Shown: positions 1 through 11,567, numbered from the stretch's first letter. The stretch is DNA of 64,000 bases from Pollenia angustigena (GCA_930367215.1 OV884056.1:230321127-230385126); one strand, 5' to 3'. Translations and numbers: made by a program. Notes: generated by a model from the letters alone, not told the origin.

Positions 1-854
1 CAATTACATAATTTTGGTCGAGCGTCCATGACTGCGCATGGGCCTAAAGTACTGTGGTGATAGGTATCATATGGTTGTGCTTGACCGGCTTTACTTTCTT
101 AATTGTTTTTTTATTTATAGCATAAAATGAAGTACAATTTTTAAGAAAGAGGATAAAATGTATTAAAAATCAATTTTAAAAGATACTAAAAACGATATTT
201 TTTGTTTTAAATCGTTGCATTTATAAAATCGATTTCCATCACATGCCCACATATTTTTAATAAAATACTTTATAACTGTTAAATAACCCAAAACTTAAAA
301 TCATAAAACTTTTGTAGATCTCAACGTTTATTCGTGTACTAATGATATCGTATTTTTATTTAAATCTATGAAAGCTACACAGTCTTAAAATGCAAAATAC
401 ACAAATGTTTTATACATTATACTGTTTTTTTCTCACATGAAGTGAAAAACAAAACATTAAACAAATGCTCTTAATTTTATTTTCTAAAAATAGCAACAAA
501 ATTCCCACAATACGTTTATTTTTAATCACATACCCTAGATGGAAGCGAACTGACACCAGTCCCGTAGTCCCGTGATAGGTCTTTGGTCGTAGAGACCGGT
601 TTTAGCTCTAACACTTTATATGAATGGCCCCTATCACTTTTACATGGGGTTGTCATTGGCAGGGTCTAATACACACACATCTATTCTCAATGGACGTGTT
701 TAGTGTCAGTTAGTACAATGGAGTATTATTTCAATAAAACAGGTCCGTAGACTTAAATTTAAGAACCAAATTTTAGAAAGTCCCAAAAAATGTGTCACAC
801 TACCGGGGAAGACTATACTGTAATTCATCACTTTTTCTACCTTTTTGTTTTTCC
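1..854. other. AT-rich sequence without a recognised gene
   Basis: No open reading frame with recognisable content and no repeat shared with the rest of the window was seen. It contains scattered A/T runs and one more GC-rich patch around 540-680 that I cannot assign. Confidence 0.5.
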
Positions 855-1015
855 CATACTAAATTCTAAATTCCCATTTCATACTATTGAAAAACTGAAA
901 TTTATTGTTGATAGGATAAGCTATTCCTATGCGCATTTCACTGGTTGCTTAGGCCACATCGTCAGGAAACTTCATCCAAAGATTTTAGAAAAACTACAGA
1001 CATTATAGAAATAAA
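855..1015 (+). repeat. End of a fold-back repeat family (copy also at 41981 and 25640)
   Basis: About 110 bp here (roughly 890-1000) is nearly identical to 42044-42160, the left terminal inverted repeat of the element at 41981-42817, and matches in reverse the segment at 25640-25740. The longest open frame (790-1008) lies inside this repeat and looks like chance. The repeat runs directly into hAT-derived sequence at about 1016, so this copy is truncated or was joined to hAT sequence by a later event. Confidence 0.7.
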
Positions 1016-1520
1016 ACTGTTATTGAATTAATTTTAGAAGATCTCATAACAACTTTCCCAATATATATCCCAAATGTATGGAACATACCTAAACTTCTAC
1101 CTCAAAGTGTAATCAAGTCATATACAGATACAAAACTGTTAAAGCCACAACTAGCTGATCAGCTGATTATATTTGATAAAAGAGATAAACACCAACTAAG
1201 ATCTAAACTTGAGCCTGATCTATCAGACAACGTTGTAGATGCTTTAATAAACTGTGATAAAGATATCTACCCAAATCTAAGAAAAATATTTCAAATTTTC
1301 GTTTAAATGCTCGCCAGTAAAGCTACGAGCGGGAGGTCATTTCCTACCCTTCGTCGAATAAAACATGGATCGGATCAACAATGACAGAAGATAGACTGTA
1401 CTGTCTAAATTTGCCTCACAAGGAAATCATAAATTGCTTATTTAAAAAGATTAATGCATATTGAACTGATCTTATATTTTATTTAATCTTTTTGTTGAGT
1501 TTTTTTAATTAGGGTAATGA
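1016..1520 (+). pseudogene. hAT transposase C-terminal remnant (dimerisation domain)
   Basis: Plus-strand frames in this stretch read a long acidic/helical segment followed by ASKAT, RSFPTLRRIK and DRLYCLNL, the arrangement seen in the C-terminal hAT dimerisation domain (usual form: SxxxSERSFSxLRRIKTxLRxxMxxxRLxxLxLL). A stop sits just before ASKAT and at least one frameshift interrupts the RIK region, so it cannot be expressed intact. The same sequence occurs on the minus strand at about 9480-9890 inside the hAT element 9325-11559; the copy here keeps about 100 bp (roughly 1060-1180 and 1210-1250) that the second copy has lost. It is a decayed member of the same hAT family. Confidence 0.75.
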
Positions 1521-2950
1521 CTTTTTTGGACAAAATTTCTTCATCCAACCACGCGATGGGCAATTTAGTATTGATAATGAAAATAATTTTTTTAGGCCAT
1601 TTTGGCCAAAAAAGTTTCCGCACCAAATGCAATTTCTAAAGCTCCTCAAAAAAAATTTGTTTTTTTTAATTTCCATACACATTATATATGGTACATTTAT
1701 TGTTTATATATGCTAAATATATTATAGCCCCCATATTCATTAATGATTATAAAATTTAATAAACGTTTATTAAGGAAAATTTTCATAGAAAATTTGGTTT
1801 TCAAGCCTTTATTAAATATAAAATATTTTTATGAATACAGGCTTAAGTACATAAAATAAGCAACTGTACAACAAAAAAGTAAAGCTATTTTTTGGGTTTA
1901 ATGAAATAAATTTTAATTTTAAAGTGCGAGTTGATTTACATAATGGAAAAATATCTTGTGCAACTTTAATAGCTCGTTCCGCGCATATATTACTACGCTG
2001 CTGAAAATTATCACTGTTTCATATATCCGCCAAACAACTCATATTTCACAACATCTATCATTTGCCATTAAAATTTAGTTTATTAAAAAAACCGCGAAAT
2101 AGAATCGCTATTTTTTGCGCCCTTCTTCCGTACAAATAGTAAGATCTTGTTATATTCATGAAACTAAATGTGGATTTAGTCTGGCGCAAAAACTTTCTTC
2201 ACCATCGCGAAAAAGTAATACATTATTTCTTAATATTTTTTCACGGTCTATACGGCTATGCGATAAAGAATTTGATATTCGCAAAAATTGCAAAAAGTAC
2301 TTACCCTAATACACATATTGCTTATAATAAACTTTAAAAAACCAATTTTTTACTTTTTTGTATCATACTGGTGTCCACTAATGGGTTAAAAAAATACCCA
2401 TTTAATTTCAATAAACATTTTGCTTTATGAACTGGAACTATAAACTGATAAATAACTAACTAAAAGTTATCGTATTATATTATCCTTGTCCTGAGCTAAA
2501 GAAAAACTATACAAGAGCCAATTTAAAAAAAAAACTCTTCCCCACTCGTTTTCCTTTCTATAAAAGCAACCCTGCTTTTTTACTGCTTCATAAAGAATTC
2601 CAGTTACATTGAATTTATCTTTCTTTTTTTTAATTAGCCGAAAATATGTAAAACAGAAATTTTTTACTAAAATCTTGCTTAAATAAATTGCAATTATATG
2701 CTTCAACAAACACAAAAAAATTTTAACCAAATGTGAATGCCTGCACACTTCAAATATTTTTCTTAAGATTCCTGGTTGAGTTGTAACTTTCTAACGTTGT
2801 TACAGCTTTAAAATTTTAATGATTTTCCTTTACTTACTTTTGCATTTGTAAAACGCTAAAATGACAAGGGGATTTTAATTTAACAAAAAGAAACTTTTCG
2901 TGCATTTAAAAATCATTACAAAAGAAAAGAGCATAATAGCAATTTAAATC
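1521..2950. other. AT-rich interval, nothing recognised
   Basis: Open frames here (2115-2309 plus, 2467-2748 minus) are short, lysine/phenylalanine rich and have no recognisable motif. No inverted or tandem repeat stood out. Confidence 0.45.
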
Positions 2951-2954
2951 AAAT

Positions 2955-3005
2955 AAGTAAACGTGCCATATTCGGCTGTGCCGAATTGTTGAAACCCTTC
3001 ACCGA
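2955..3005 (+). repeat. DINE-1/Helentron-like terminal hairpin block
   Basis: A short perfect hairpin (TTCGGC, loop TGTG, GCCGAA type) is followed by an ACCCTTCACC block. The same arrangement occurs at 60915-60945 and in altered form at 43262-43325, 49019-49065 and 52880-52900. In flies this combination marks one end of DINE-1/Helentron-type non-autonomous elements; that assignment is from general knowledge, the hairpin is seen directly. Confidence 0.5.
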
Positions 3006-3635
3006 GAGTGCGAATATTCAGAAGTGGGAAATAGAAGTTATGAGTTATGCATTAAACATATAGATGAGAGCAGGCAACACGACTTCAAGTTGTGGCTGCA
3101 GTTGTAGTCATGATACTTAATTATTTTGCAAATACAGAAACAATTGAAAAATTTTAGCAGTTAAAATGCTTATTTTTTATATTTCAGTGGAGACACTATA
3201 AGTTTTTATCGCTTTACTTTAAGAAAATGGAACAATTAAATAACTTAACGCATCACTGTGGCTGAAAATCGTCTTTCATCGGCCAAAAGTCTGTTACTTT
3301 TAAGCCGATAGAGATATTTTTGCAATTTTTGTTTTACTGGAGAGAAGATTCCTTGAGCTTTTAAGGAACTTTAATCAATATAACTGCCAAATTTCATTAT
3401 GATATCTTTATATACATATATCAGATTTATATTTTTTAAATAAAAATACATAAAAGTGTATTTTTCTTTTTATAACAAATATGCAAGTATGAGTGCAATA
3501 AAACCGAACTGCCAAATCGCTTTTATTTGATGAAATAAAATAAAATAATTTGACATTTTTTATTTTTCGAATTTATTCTATTAGATAAATTTCATTTATG
3601 TATTTTAGAAAGCTTTTTTAAAAGTCCTATTCTAT

Positions 3636-3717
3636 AAAGTAATTTGTTTGAATTTTGATGTTTTTCTTTAACCCCTTACAACAGCTTATAGATTTGGAAA
3701 GAAGAAAGGATAAACGC
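3636..3717 (+). repeat. Dispersed repeat shared with 25420-25540
   Basis: The sequence around AATTTGTTT, a T-rich stretch, a CTTACAAC block and GGATAAAC aligns with 25420-25540, where about 30 extra bases separate the two conserved parts. It leads directly into the tandem duplication at 3718. Confidence 0.5.
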
Positions 3718-4113
3718 ACCGTTTTCTTGTTGCAGTTTTGTTTACCAGTGAAACGAAAACTTGTTAATTATTTTTTGACTCCCAAGAAAAACTCTGATAA
3801 GTGTAAATATTTAATTTTTTATTTTTTTGTTTTTATTAAAATAAAAATAAGAATAAAAATTTTACTTAAATAATAATAAAACTTAATTATGCCCCCTATT
3901 ACGGTTCACAACTCAACCGTTTTCTTGTTGCAGTTTTGTTTACCAGTGAAACGAAAACTTGTTAATTATTTTTTGACTTCCAAGAAAAACTCTGATAAGT
4001 GTAAATATTTAATTTTTTATTTTTCTGTTTTTATTAAAATAAAAATAAGAAAAAAAATTTTACTTAAATAATAATTAAACTTAATTATGCCCCCTATTAC
4101 GGTTCACAACTCA
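3718..4113 (+). repeat. 198-bp tandem duplication
   Basis: Two adjacent copies (3718-3915 and 3916-4113) are nearly identical with an exact period of 198 bp. The two open frames 3655-3873 and 3889-4071 are the same translated repeat and are not independent genes. Each copy ends with CCCCTATTACGGTTCACAAC, which is also the left end of the small inverted-repeat element that follows. Confidence 0.9.
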
Positions 4114-4217
4114 ACTCAGTTGAGTTGTAATTAAGACAACTGGTTGTGATCAGTTGTAATTTTTGTTATGTTTTTGTTCACCGCAATAAAGCAAAGTTGT
4201 AAACCATAATAGGGACC
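4088..4217. mobile_element. Small MITE-like inverted-repeat element
   Basis: The left end CCCTATTACGGTTCACAACT (about 4090) is matched in reverse by a right end at about 4195-4214, with two mismatches in 20 bp. The interior contains a 23-bp palindrome (4106-4128) with one central mismatch. The left TIR is also present at the end of the first 198-bp repeat unit. Confidence 0.55.
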
Positions 4218-5275
4218 TATATCTACTATACATTCGGTTGCCTCCAAATATTCCAAATATTTGGTTCAGTAGTGTCTCTGCTCTGTAGCCAGACAGGCGG
4301 ACAGACAGATGGACATGGCTTACTCGACTAAGAATTACTCAAGGAGCCTGAATATAATTACCTTATGGCTTCTGAGATGAATAGTAAAAAAGTTTCACAC
4401 GTACTCAATATACTCTCATTTACCACTAGTGGTGTTGGAGAGTATAAAAATGCTTCGAGTTATTTCATTAAAATTAAAAAAGAGTTCTACAGACAGTTCC
4501 AAAAGTATGGGTAAAATGTTTCTGATAGTAGTAAAATAATTATTGCTAACAGTTTTGGAGATCCAAAATAAAAATTTTTCTAAAATAACATAAAATATTT
4601 GTTTTCAGCAGCATGCCACACCCACAATTACCAATATTTTCATCCACCATTTTGGATTCCTTTATTCTACAATGTTCAACAATCGAATGGCATTAACATG
4701 TTTGAAATCGGCGATAGCCAAAAAATGGACATTTGGCCGATGAAATAAATTTAATAGCCACTATGCTGTTTAAGCGCAGGTATGGTGTTTTAATTAGTTG
4801 TTACTCTGAATATAATTTCAAAGAAAAATAGTGAATAAAAAGCAATAACTATTGTTATTATTCACTTTTATTATTATTTCATAACAAAATAAAATTGAAA
4901 AATTACGTATATTGATATACACAATTTTTTAATAATATAAAAAGTGTTAAAGATAAAAATAAAATAGTGTATACCATACAAAATTAAATAGCGTATAATG
5001 ATTTTCATACATATTATAAAGCAAATCAAGTTGCCTAAATGACATCATGGTACTTTGAATCACATTTATTTGCAATTAAAGCACGTCTTAATTAATGAAA
5101 TATCATAAAATAGTAGCCTCATTATTCCACCACATATTTAAATGACCACAACTTAGAAACAAGGATTATTTTCTGAAATATTACTGTTTTCCCAGATGTC
5201 TAATAACACAAAAATTAAAAACTCCATTATCTGGAAATGACAAAAAAATTATACACTATTGTTTTATTAAGGGCC
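4218..5275. other. DINE-like tail and AT-rich interval without a gene
   Basis: Roughly 4290-4455 carries the pattern GGACAGACAGATGGACATGG, then ACTCGACTAAG, ending in a CACTAGTGGTGTTGGAGAG block. This resembles the 3-prime tail seen at 51620-51760 and 52479-52635. The rest is AT-rich with no recognised content. Confidence 0.4.
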
Positions 5276-5389
5276 GATTTATAAAATGGAACGTTACTGA
5301 CTGACTGATTAATTCATCATCGCAAAGCCAAAGCGCCTGAAGACAAAAACTTGAAATTTGGACTAGAGATTGGCACTTCCCAAATAAAT

Positions 5390-5790
5390 CCACTAAGACG
5401 GGATTTTTGAAAATTCGAATTTTTAGGGGTAAAAACAGGAAAATGCAGTAACCTTATATCTCTAAAACTAAAGAGATACAAAAAATTTAATACTTATCGT
5501 TGTTCATCAGAAAAATAAGCGGACAGTTATCTGGTACTTTTTTGAAATTCGGCCCTTTTAGGTAAAACCTGAATTTTTGTACTTTTTTGACACCCCATCT
5601 ATCTTTTGAACCAATAAACATAGAAACAAAACCACACTCAAAACTTATCAAAAAATACGAATTCGAATTTGTCACTTTTTCGAAATTCGAACATTTAAGG
5701 GGTGAAAATCGTAATTATTTTTGGTATTTTTATTTTTACAATTATTTTTCTCCATTCATTGACATATTCGTACTAAATTATGGGCTCCCA
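5390..5790. repeat. Diverged tandem repeats of about 130-140 bp
   Basis: Three successive blocks near 5400, 5530 and 5670 share a TTTTTGAAATTCG core followed by a CATTTAGGGGT-type segment. A related block lies at 27720-27820. Open frames over it on both strands come from the repeat structure. Confidence 0.5.
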
Positions 5791-5854
5791 CTTCAATACT
5801 GAAATTGTTGATGCTTTAATGGGGAAAAATAGTACCAAAAAAAGGAAGTACGGG

Positions 5855-6025
5855 AAAGGGTGGAAAAGGGTATATATGTATAAGTTTGTCATTCCGTTTG
5901 TAATTTATACAATATTGATCTAAGACCCTATAAAGTATATATATATTCTGGGTCCTTATGACGAGAGAACTTGATTTAACCATGTGATGTCCCTGTACCC
6001 CCCCCCACCCCCCCACCCCTTTCAA
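5855..6025 (+). repeat. Dispersed fly repeat, second copy at 21030-21260
   Basis: Shares with 21030-21120 the ordered blocks AAGTTTGTCATTCCGTTTG, ACAATATTG, and GACCCTATAAAGTATATATA followed by CTGGGTCC. It ends in C-rich tracts (6000-6021). Such blocks are common in DINE/Helentron-type elements of flies. Confidence 0.6.
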
Positions 6026-6345
6026 TTGTTTACATATACTAGCATAATGCTCAATATGATATTCGTTATCACCCTTCTTTATTATTTCATCTATTTAACG
6101 AAATAATTTTTACAAATAGAAACTAGGAATTTGTGTGTTTTCTTGCTACTTAAAAACTCGCCAAAAAGATAAAAGAAAACAAACACACATACATACATGG
6201 CACAAACTATTTTGGTGAATGTATTTCCCAACTTTGCTATTGCGGTGAACAATAACAAGAAAAGTAATTTCAACTCAACTGTGTTGAATTTTGTGAACAG
6301 TAAACGTGCCATATTTTATTTAAATGATATTCGATTAAAGTTCCT

Positions 6346-6412
6346 TTATGGTTCAGTTGCCTAGGGGGTGTGTTAAGTTAGAAACTGAGAGTTCCCTGGT
6401 TCGAATCTTGGT
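6346..6412 (+). repeat. tRNA-like SINE head or tRNA pseudogene
   Basis: An A-box-like segment (TTGCCTAGGGGG, about 6357-6368) lies about 30 bp upstream of a good B box (GGTTCGAATC, 6398-6407), followed by a run of eight T, the pol III termination signal. The T arm pairs only partly and no convincing anticodon stem or acceptor stem is visible, so it is not called as a functional tRNA. Confidence 0.4.
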
Positions 6413-6415
6413 TTT

Positions 6416-7650
6416 TTTTCAAAAGAAATTTTTTTTTTTAATATTTTTATTTTTTTATGTTCTAAAAATGATTTAAAAAAAATATTTACCAGTTTTTGCT
6501 TTTTAAATTTTATTTAAAATGAAGTTTTAAGTTTTGTAAATATGTATGTATATGTAACAATTATTTAGTTTTTGTCTAGTTGCTCTGTATTCTGCTCGCA
6601 CAATGCTAAAGGGTACAGCACTCTTACTTGTTTAAGTTTCCGTTAGTAATGTTGGAACTTTTTCGCTAAAACCTAGATACTTTGGCATATACATATGTTA
6701 TGATAGAAAAGGCCTGATTACAAAGTAGCGGCTTAAATGCTAGAATTTAAACAAGTTTAAACCTTGAAAAATACACTTTGGCATAAAAATATGTCCACGA
6801 AGGAAAAGTACACGCTAACGAAGAAGCGGGTTAAATGCTAGTAAAAGATACAAACGTAAAATTTTTTTACTTATAATTTTTTTATGAACTTTTGAAAACA
6901 AAAAAATAGTCCTTTTTCAGCTTGAAAAAAAATTGTCGCCACTTTTTTCTGAATAATTCCGAAGCAATTGAAATAAAAATAAAAAGCTCACGAATCAAGG
7001 ACCATTTTGGTCCACTTTTATTATTCAGAAATATAAGATATAAAACTAATTTTCCCAGTCTTATGAAAGAAATAATAATTTTGGGATTTCGCAAATTATT
7101 TTGTTGTGTGCTGACTATATTTTGGTGCTTTCAATGTTTTTATTTCAGGGGCTACCCAATTTTATACAGAATGTGTATAACCAGTATAGGTCTTCCTTCA
7201 GTTAGTGATTAATTTTTAAAGTGTTTACTTTCTCAAGGAGAGACAAAATTGCTGAAATTCGAAATGAAAATGACTCAGATATATTAATAATATAGTATTG
7301 ATGAAATATGTGAATATGAAAGGGTAAATGGTGAAGAAGCTTGTGGTATAGATGCATTACACATTGGCCAAAAATAAAATGCAATGAGTGCAATTACTCT
7401 TCCATATTTGTGCTTCAGTAGAGAATAGTATATCGGTACCACCAGGTAAACGTAATGCGCTTCCCAGGGCGCGGATTCCCCAAAGATGAATTTTAAAGTG
7501 TTCACCAACTTCAGTGTTCACTTTTGATTTGTGCGTCCGCAACGGTGAGATTGAATTTTTTGAAAGATATAGTAAACACTACAGCCGAAATTTTTTTAAT
7601 GGAAAAAATACGGTGAGCTGTGATTTTTTATTTAAAATTTTGAAATTTTT
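6416..7650. other. No recognised gene
   Basis: Overlapping open frames at 6882-7212 and 7202-7542 are on both strands and share no recognisable family motif. The cluster of minus-strand frames at 7284-7542 is slightly less AT-rich and could be a decayed coding fragment, but I cannot name it. Confidence 0.35.
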
Positions 7651-7652
7651 AG

Positions 7653-9324
7653 TTTTTTTTTTTTTTTTTTTTTTATTGTTAGGACCAGCACTCAGGGGAT
7701 GACCCCTACTAATGCATTGCATTGTGTTAGAACTAGGAAAAAAGGTTGTGGGAAGGAGGATAGAGGGAGTAGTGTTTGTGAACATTCGATTTGAACTTAA
7801 TCATGTTGTAAGTGAGAGGGAAGACTTCTGCAGGAATGTTATTCCACATACGAACTGTGCGGGAAAAAAATGAATTCTCTCTGTAATGCGTTGTACGATT
7901 CACCTGCCAATCGACCACATAAGGATGGGCTCTTGAGGAAAAACGTGTATTACGAACAAACGTATGGGTTTCGGGAACCAGATCCCTAATTTCGTCAGAA
8001 CACATCCCATTGTAGTAACGATAAAACAGACAAATACAACCAACATTGCGACGGTGCTCGAGGGAGTTAATAGAATTGGATACCCTACTGTCACCAATGA
8101 GAACCTTCGCCCTCTCCTGCACGCGGTCGAGAAGCTCCAAAATAGACTTTGAAGCACCGGACCACACATGAGAGTTGTATTCCATACACGGTCGGATATA
8201 GGTGGTATAAATAGTAAGGAGATCATATGGAGTGAAGTATATCTTACACCGTCTTAGAAAACCGAGGCACTTGAATGCTTCTTTCGACACCTTAAATATA
8301 TGTTCTGTCCATCGGACATCACATTGTATCCTCATGCCCAGAACATCAAGAGATTCTGATTCCTCAATAATTATACCACCCATATATACAGATGAGGCAC
8401 CTTGATTTGTCGCGCGTTTATGCATCAGCACGCAACATTGGGTTTTTCGGGCATTAAAATCGACCCTATTCGCACGACCCCATTCCGAGATTATGTCAAG
8501 GTCTCGGCCAAGCGTATCATTCATATTCTGCCTCATAGCAGCGACATCGGATACGCTTGGTCTACATTCGAATGAGAACGAGTTGCAAAGGTTGCTGTCA
8601 TCTGCAAAAGAGTAGATAGGATTGTAAGTTTGACAAAGGAGGTCGTTTAGAAAGATAAGAAATAGAGTAGGAGAAAGAACGGAGCCTTGCGGCACCCCTG
8701 AATGAATCTTGAACTCGTTTGACGAAACCCCATCTATAACAACTCGTATAGTACGATCTCTGAGAAAACTTGATATAAATCGAGAGAAATTATCACCGAC
8801 ACCAAATGCAGCAAGTTTTGACAAGAGTGCACCATGCCAGACTCTGTCAAACGCCTTAGAAATATCCAAAGCAATTACCTTACTTTCGCCAAAATGGTGA
8901 ATGGAATGGCACCATTTTTCCGATAACAGAGCTAGTAAGTCTCCAGTAGAGCGACCTCTACGAAAGCCACACTGGCGGTCGCTTAGTAGGTAGTTTGATT
9001 CTAAATATTTGACAAGATGGTAATTTACCATACTCTCCATAACTTTGGAAAGTGCCGAACAAATTGCAATTGGGCGGTAATTTTCAGGGTTATTAGCGGT
9101 TCCCTTTTTAGGAACTGGCGTTACGTTAGCAACTTTCCAGCAGACTGGAAATTCCGCGGCACGGTACAAAGTGCTGAAAAGATTTGCTAAGGGACGAGCT
9201 AGCGTCGAAGAGCACTGCTTCAAGACCAGTGCAGGTATACCATCCGGCCCAGGAGACTTGTTTATGTCGAGATCCGCAAGAACCCTTTTAACAGCTCGAC
9301 CCCGAAAAAATATTCTAGGCATAG
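7653..9324 (-). pseudogene. LINE ORF2, reverse transcriptase and C-terminal part
   Basis: A 529-codon minus-strand frame (7733-9322) encodes a non-LTR reverse transcriptase. Visible in order: SPGPDG (23-28), NYRPIA (81-86), the LDISKAFDRVWH catalytic block with Asp153, GVPQGSVLSP (209-218) and FADD (239-242, the usual Y/FxDD), followed by a C-terminal region ending near FPLTYNMIKFKSNVHKHYSL. This is typical of CR1/Jockey-type LINEs, which copy their RNA at a nicked target; the exact clade is not settled. The 3-prime end at low coordinates is marked by 22 T (7653-7674), a poly(A) tail on the minus strand. The apparent start methionine is not a real start: the frame continues upstream at 11568 across the inserted hAT element. 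Confidence 0.9.
9317..9324. repeat. 8-bp target-site duplication, left copy
   Basis: AGGCATAG immediately before the hAT element; the identical copy follows it at 11560-11567. Confidence 0.92.
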
Positions 9325-9479
9325 CAGGCGCGGATCCAGCTTGAGCCTTAGGGGGGGGGAAATTTTTTATGATACAAAAAAAAATTGTTTTTAAAAGTCT
9401 ATTAAAAGCAATTTGTGTATATTATATTAAAAAAACTCAACAATAAGGTGAAATAAAATATTCAATATAAATTAAAATA

Positions 9480-9890
9480 AACTAATCTTTTTAAATAAGC
9501 AATTTATGATTTCCTTGTGAGGCAAATTTAGATAGTACAGTCTATGTTCAGTTTGTCATTGTTGATCTGAGCCATGTTTTTATTCGAAGAAGGGTAGGAA
9601 ATGACCTCTCGCTCGTAGCATTACTTACGAGCATTGAAACGATAATTTTAAATATTTTTCTTAGATATCTTCATCACAGTTTATTAAAGCATCTACAACG
9701 TTATCTGATAGATTTTCAGATAATTTCCATGTTTGTTGCCAATGCTACAGTTCAGGCTCAAGTTTAGATGTTAGTAGGTGTTTATCTCGAGTTGTGGTTT
9801 TAAAGGTTTTATATCTGTATATGACTTGATTACACTTTGAGTAATTTGAAAAGGTGTTTTGAGATCTTATAAAATAAATTCAATAAGAGA
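9480..9890 (-). pseudogene. hAT transposase C-terminal remnant, second copy
   Basis: Reverse complement matches 1016-1500 closely, including the stretch corresponding to the dimerisation motif, but about 100 bp are missing compared with the first copy and several stops are present. It is the 3-prime end of the transposase within element 9325-11559. Confidence 0.75.
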
Positions 9891-10192
9891 ATGAAACCTA
9901 CAACTCGGTACAACATTTTGGATGTAATTATTTCGTTCAAATCTTGTTTTTTAGGTTGGAACCTCGATTTGAACGCAAATAACTTTAACATTTTTAAAAA
10001 GCACTTTAAATTGTTCTTCGGCTTTATTTCATTTTTCTTCAAGGCACATGATTAAAGTTTTGATAAGGATTGATCCTTTTTGAAGATCTATTTCTTGCTT
10101 TTGTAAAATGATACTAAGCGGCTGTGTTACAATAAGTATCACACTTAATATGTTTATTCCGCAAATAAATTCAAAAGTTCTAAGTTAGTTCC

Positions 10193-10621
10193 TTAATATA
10201 AGGCTCTTGATGAAGTATCTCGACCTTTCCACTCAGATATTTTTTCCAAAGCTTCTACTATATGATGTACACTAGTTGCAAAGTGTAAAGCTGATTCGTG
10301 AAGGACCACCCAACTTGTCTCGCATAACGTAGAGAGTTTGGCTTCTAAATACTTTACTAAAAAAGTTGTTTTGCCTGATTTACGGGAAATAGCAAGGCGT
10401 TTGTTTCGCATTTGTCGCGGTTTCCAGAATTTTTTAACAGCTCCATTTTCAGCTGACATCAAACGACACCCATCAGTTCCAACTCCTATACAGTTTTTTA
10501 GGTCAAGACTCAAATTTGTCAAAGTTTTAAGAATTGTTGATGATAGTGCGTCATTATCAATATCCTGTAAAGGCTCTTCAAATGCTTTTACAACAAAGCC
10601 AAAACAATTCTTCCCTAACAA
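10193..10621 (-). pseudogene. hAT transposase core remnant (DUF4371-like)
   Basis: A 142-codon frame includes CIGVGTDGCRLM, the characteristic T-D-G block of the hAT RNase H fold that carries a catalytic aspartate, followed by GAVKKFW and a segment resembling the region between the catalytic D and the C/H motif. The upstream N-terminal zinc-finger region is not visible and downstream coding is interrupted, so this is an inactive internal piece of the element's transposase. Confidence 0.75.
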
Positions 10622-10932
10622 CTTTTTGTTGTATGTTGAAATATTTTAAAGATAAGGAAATCTGGCTTTTCCCCGACAAATCCTTGCGTTCGTCAAAAAT
10701 TATCGAATAGGATTTTTTTCATATAACTCATATATATGTATTTACATAAATATTACAAATACTAAGGCTTTTTAATAATTCAACCGCACGCATTATCAAG
10801 TTAAACGTTTACTCTTTGGTTATACATAGATGGCACCTGCTGGGATTGAATGTAGAATAATAAGTATTTGAATACAGTAAACTAGATGTTTCATTGAAAA
10901 TATCTAATAAATAACTATTAGGATGAAGATTT

Positions 10933-11018
10933 TGATACTTATTGAAAATTTGGTTAGAGATTCAATAAAAAGACAAAAAAATACTTATTGAAAATTTCGT
11001 TAGAGATTCAACAAAAAA
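10933..11018. repeat. Two direct repeats of about 48 bp
   Basis: ACTTATTGAAAATTT, GTTAGAGATTCAA and an A-rich tail occur twice in tandem with a few differences. They lie inside the hAT element. Confidence 0.6.
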
Positions 11019-11065
11019 AACCTTGCTGGGATTTCCAAAAATTTTGTACATTAAAAAAAGATAAT

Positions 11066-11454
11066 AGCCCAATTCACAATCTTGTGCAAATGGTCTTGCA
11101 TCGTAGCATTTGCAAAATGGAATAGTAAATACAATAGTATACTCTTGGGATTATGGTTAAAACCATAACTATATATCGTAGCATTTGCAAAATGGTATAG
11201 TATATTTTTACTCTACACCAACAAAATATACAGCAATTCACTTGCTGCTCTTTTGCAAATATGCAACGCCTAAAACCAATAGTTTATATTTACTCGAGTT
11301 GATTGCAAAACGACAGCTAACACTCAGTTAACCAAGCCGATCTGAAAAATGTTATACTATTTACTATAATCCCAAAAGTATACTACAGTATTCACTATAC
11401 CATTTTGCAAATGCTACGATGCAAGACCATTTGCACAAGATTGTGAATTGGGCT
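11066..11454. mobile_element. 389-bp MITE nested in the hAT element
   Basis: Terminal inverted repeats start AGCCCAATTCACAATCTTGT and are identical on both ends for about 55 bp, including GCATCGTAGCATTTGCAAAA. A further copy of the GTAGCATTTGCAAAATGG block lies internally at about 11178. The flanks share AAT. High arm identity suggests recent insertion; superfamily not certain (Harbinger-like end sequence is possible). Confidence 0.85.
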
Positions 11455-11559
11455 AATATTAATGGGTATTCTTGTATAATCGAAATAAACAAAACATATT
11501 TTTATAATTTACGGGGGGAAATTTCCTTATTTCACCCCCCCCCCCTGAATCCGCGCCTG

Positions 11560-11567
11560 AGGCATAG
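11560..11567. repeat. 8-bp target-site duplication, right copy
   Basis: AGGCATAG, identical to 9317-9324. Confidence 0.92.

Larger units (their letters stand above)
9325..11559 (-). mobile_element. hAT transposon inserted in the LINE
   Basis: The element has terminal inverted repeats starting CAGGCGCGGATCCAG on the left and CAGGCGCGGATTCAG on the right (reverse strand), each followed by a homopolymeric G/C tract, and is flanked by a perfect 8-bp duplication, the hallmark of hAT. Its transposase is on the minus strand and is broken into remnants. Removing the element and one TSD copy restores the frame of the host LINE at the M-P codons, so the insertion came after the LINE was coding-competent or at least open. 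A 389-bp MITE is nested near its right end. Confidence 0.93.

Noticed and set aside
6346..6412. Functional tRNA gene
   Set aside because: A and B boxes are present but acceptor and anticodon stems do not form convincingly.
7284..7542. Overlapping minus-strand frames that look slightly protein-like (Trp/Tyr/Pro rich)
   Set aside because: Three competing frames, no family motif and no neighbour supporting a gene.
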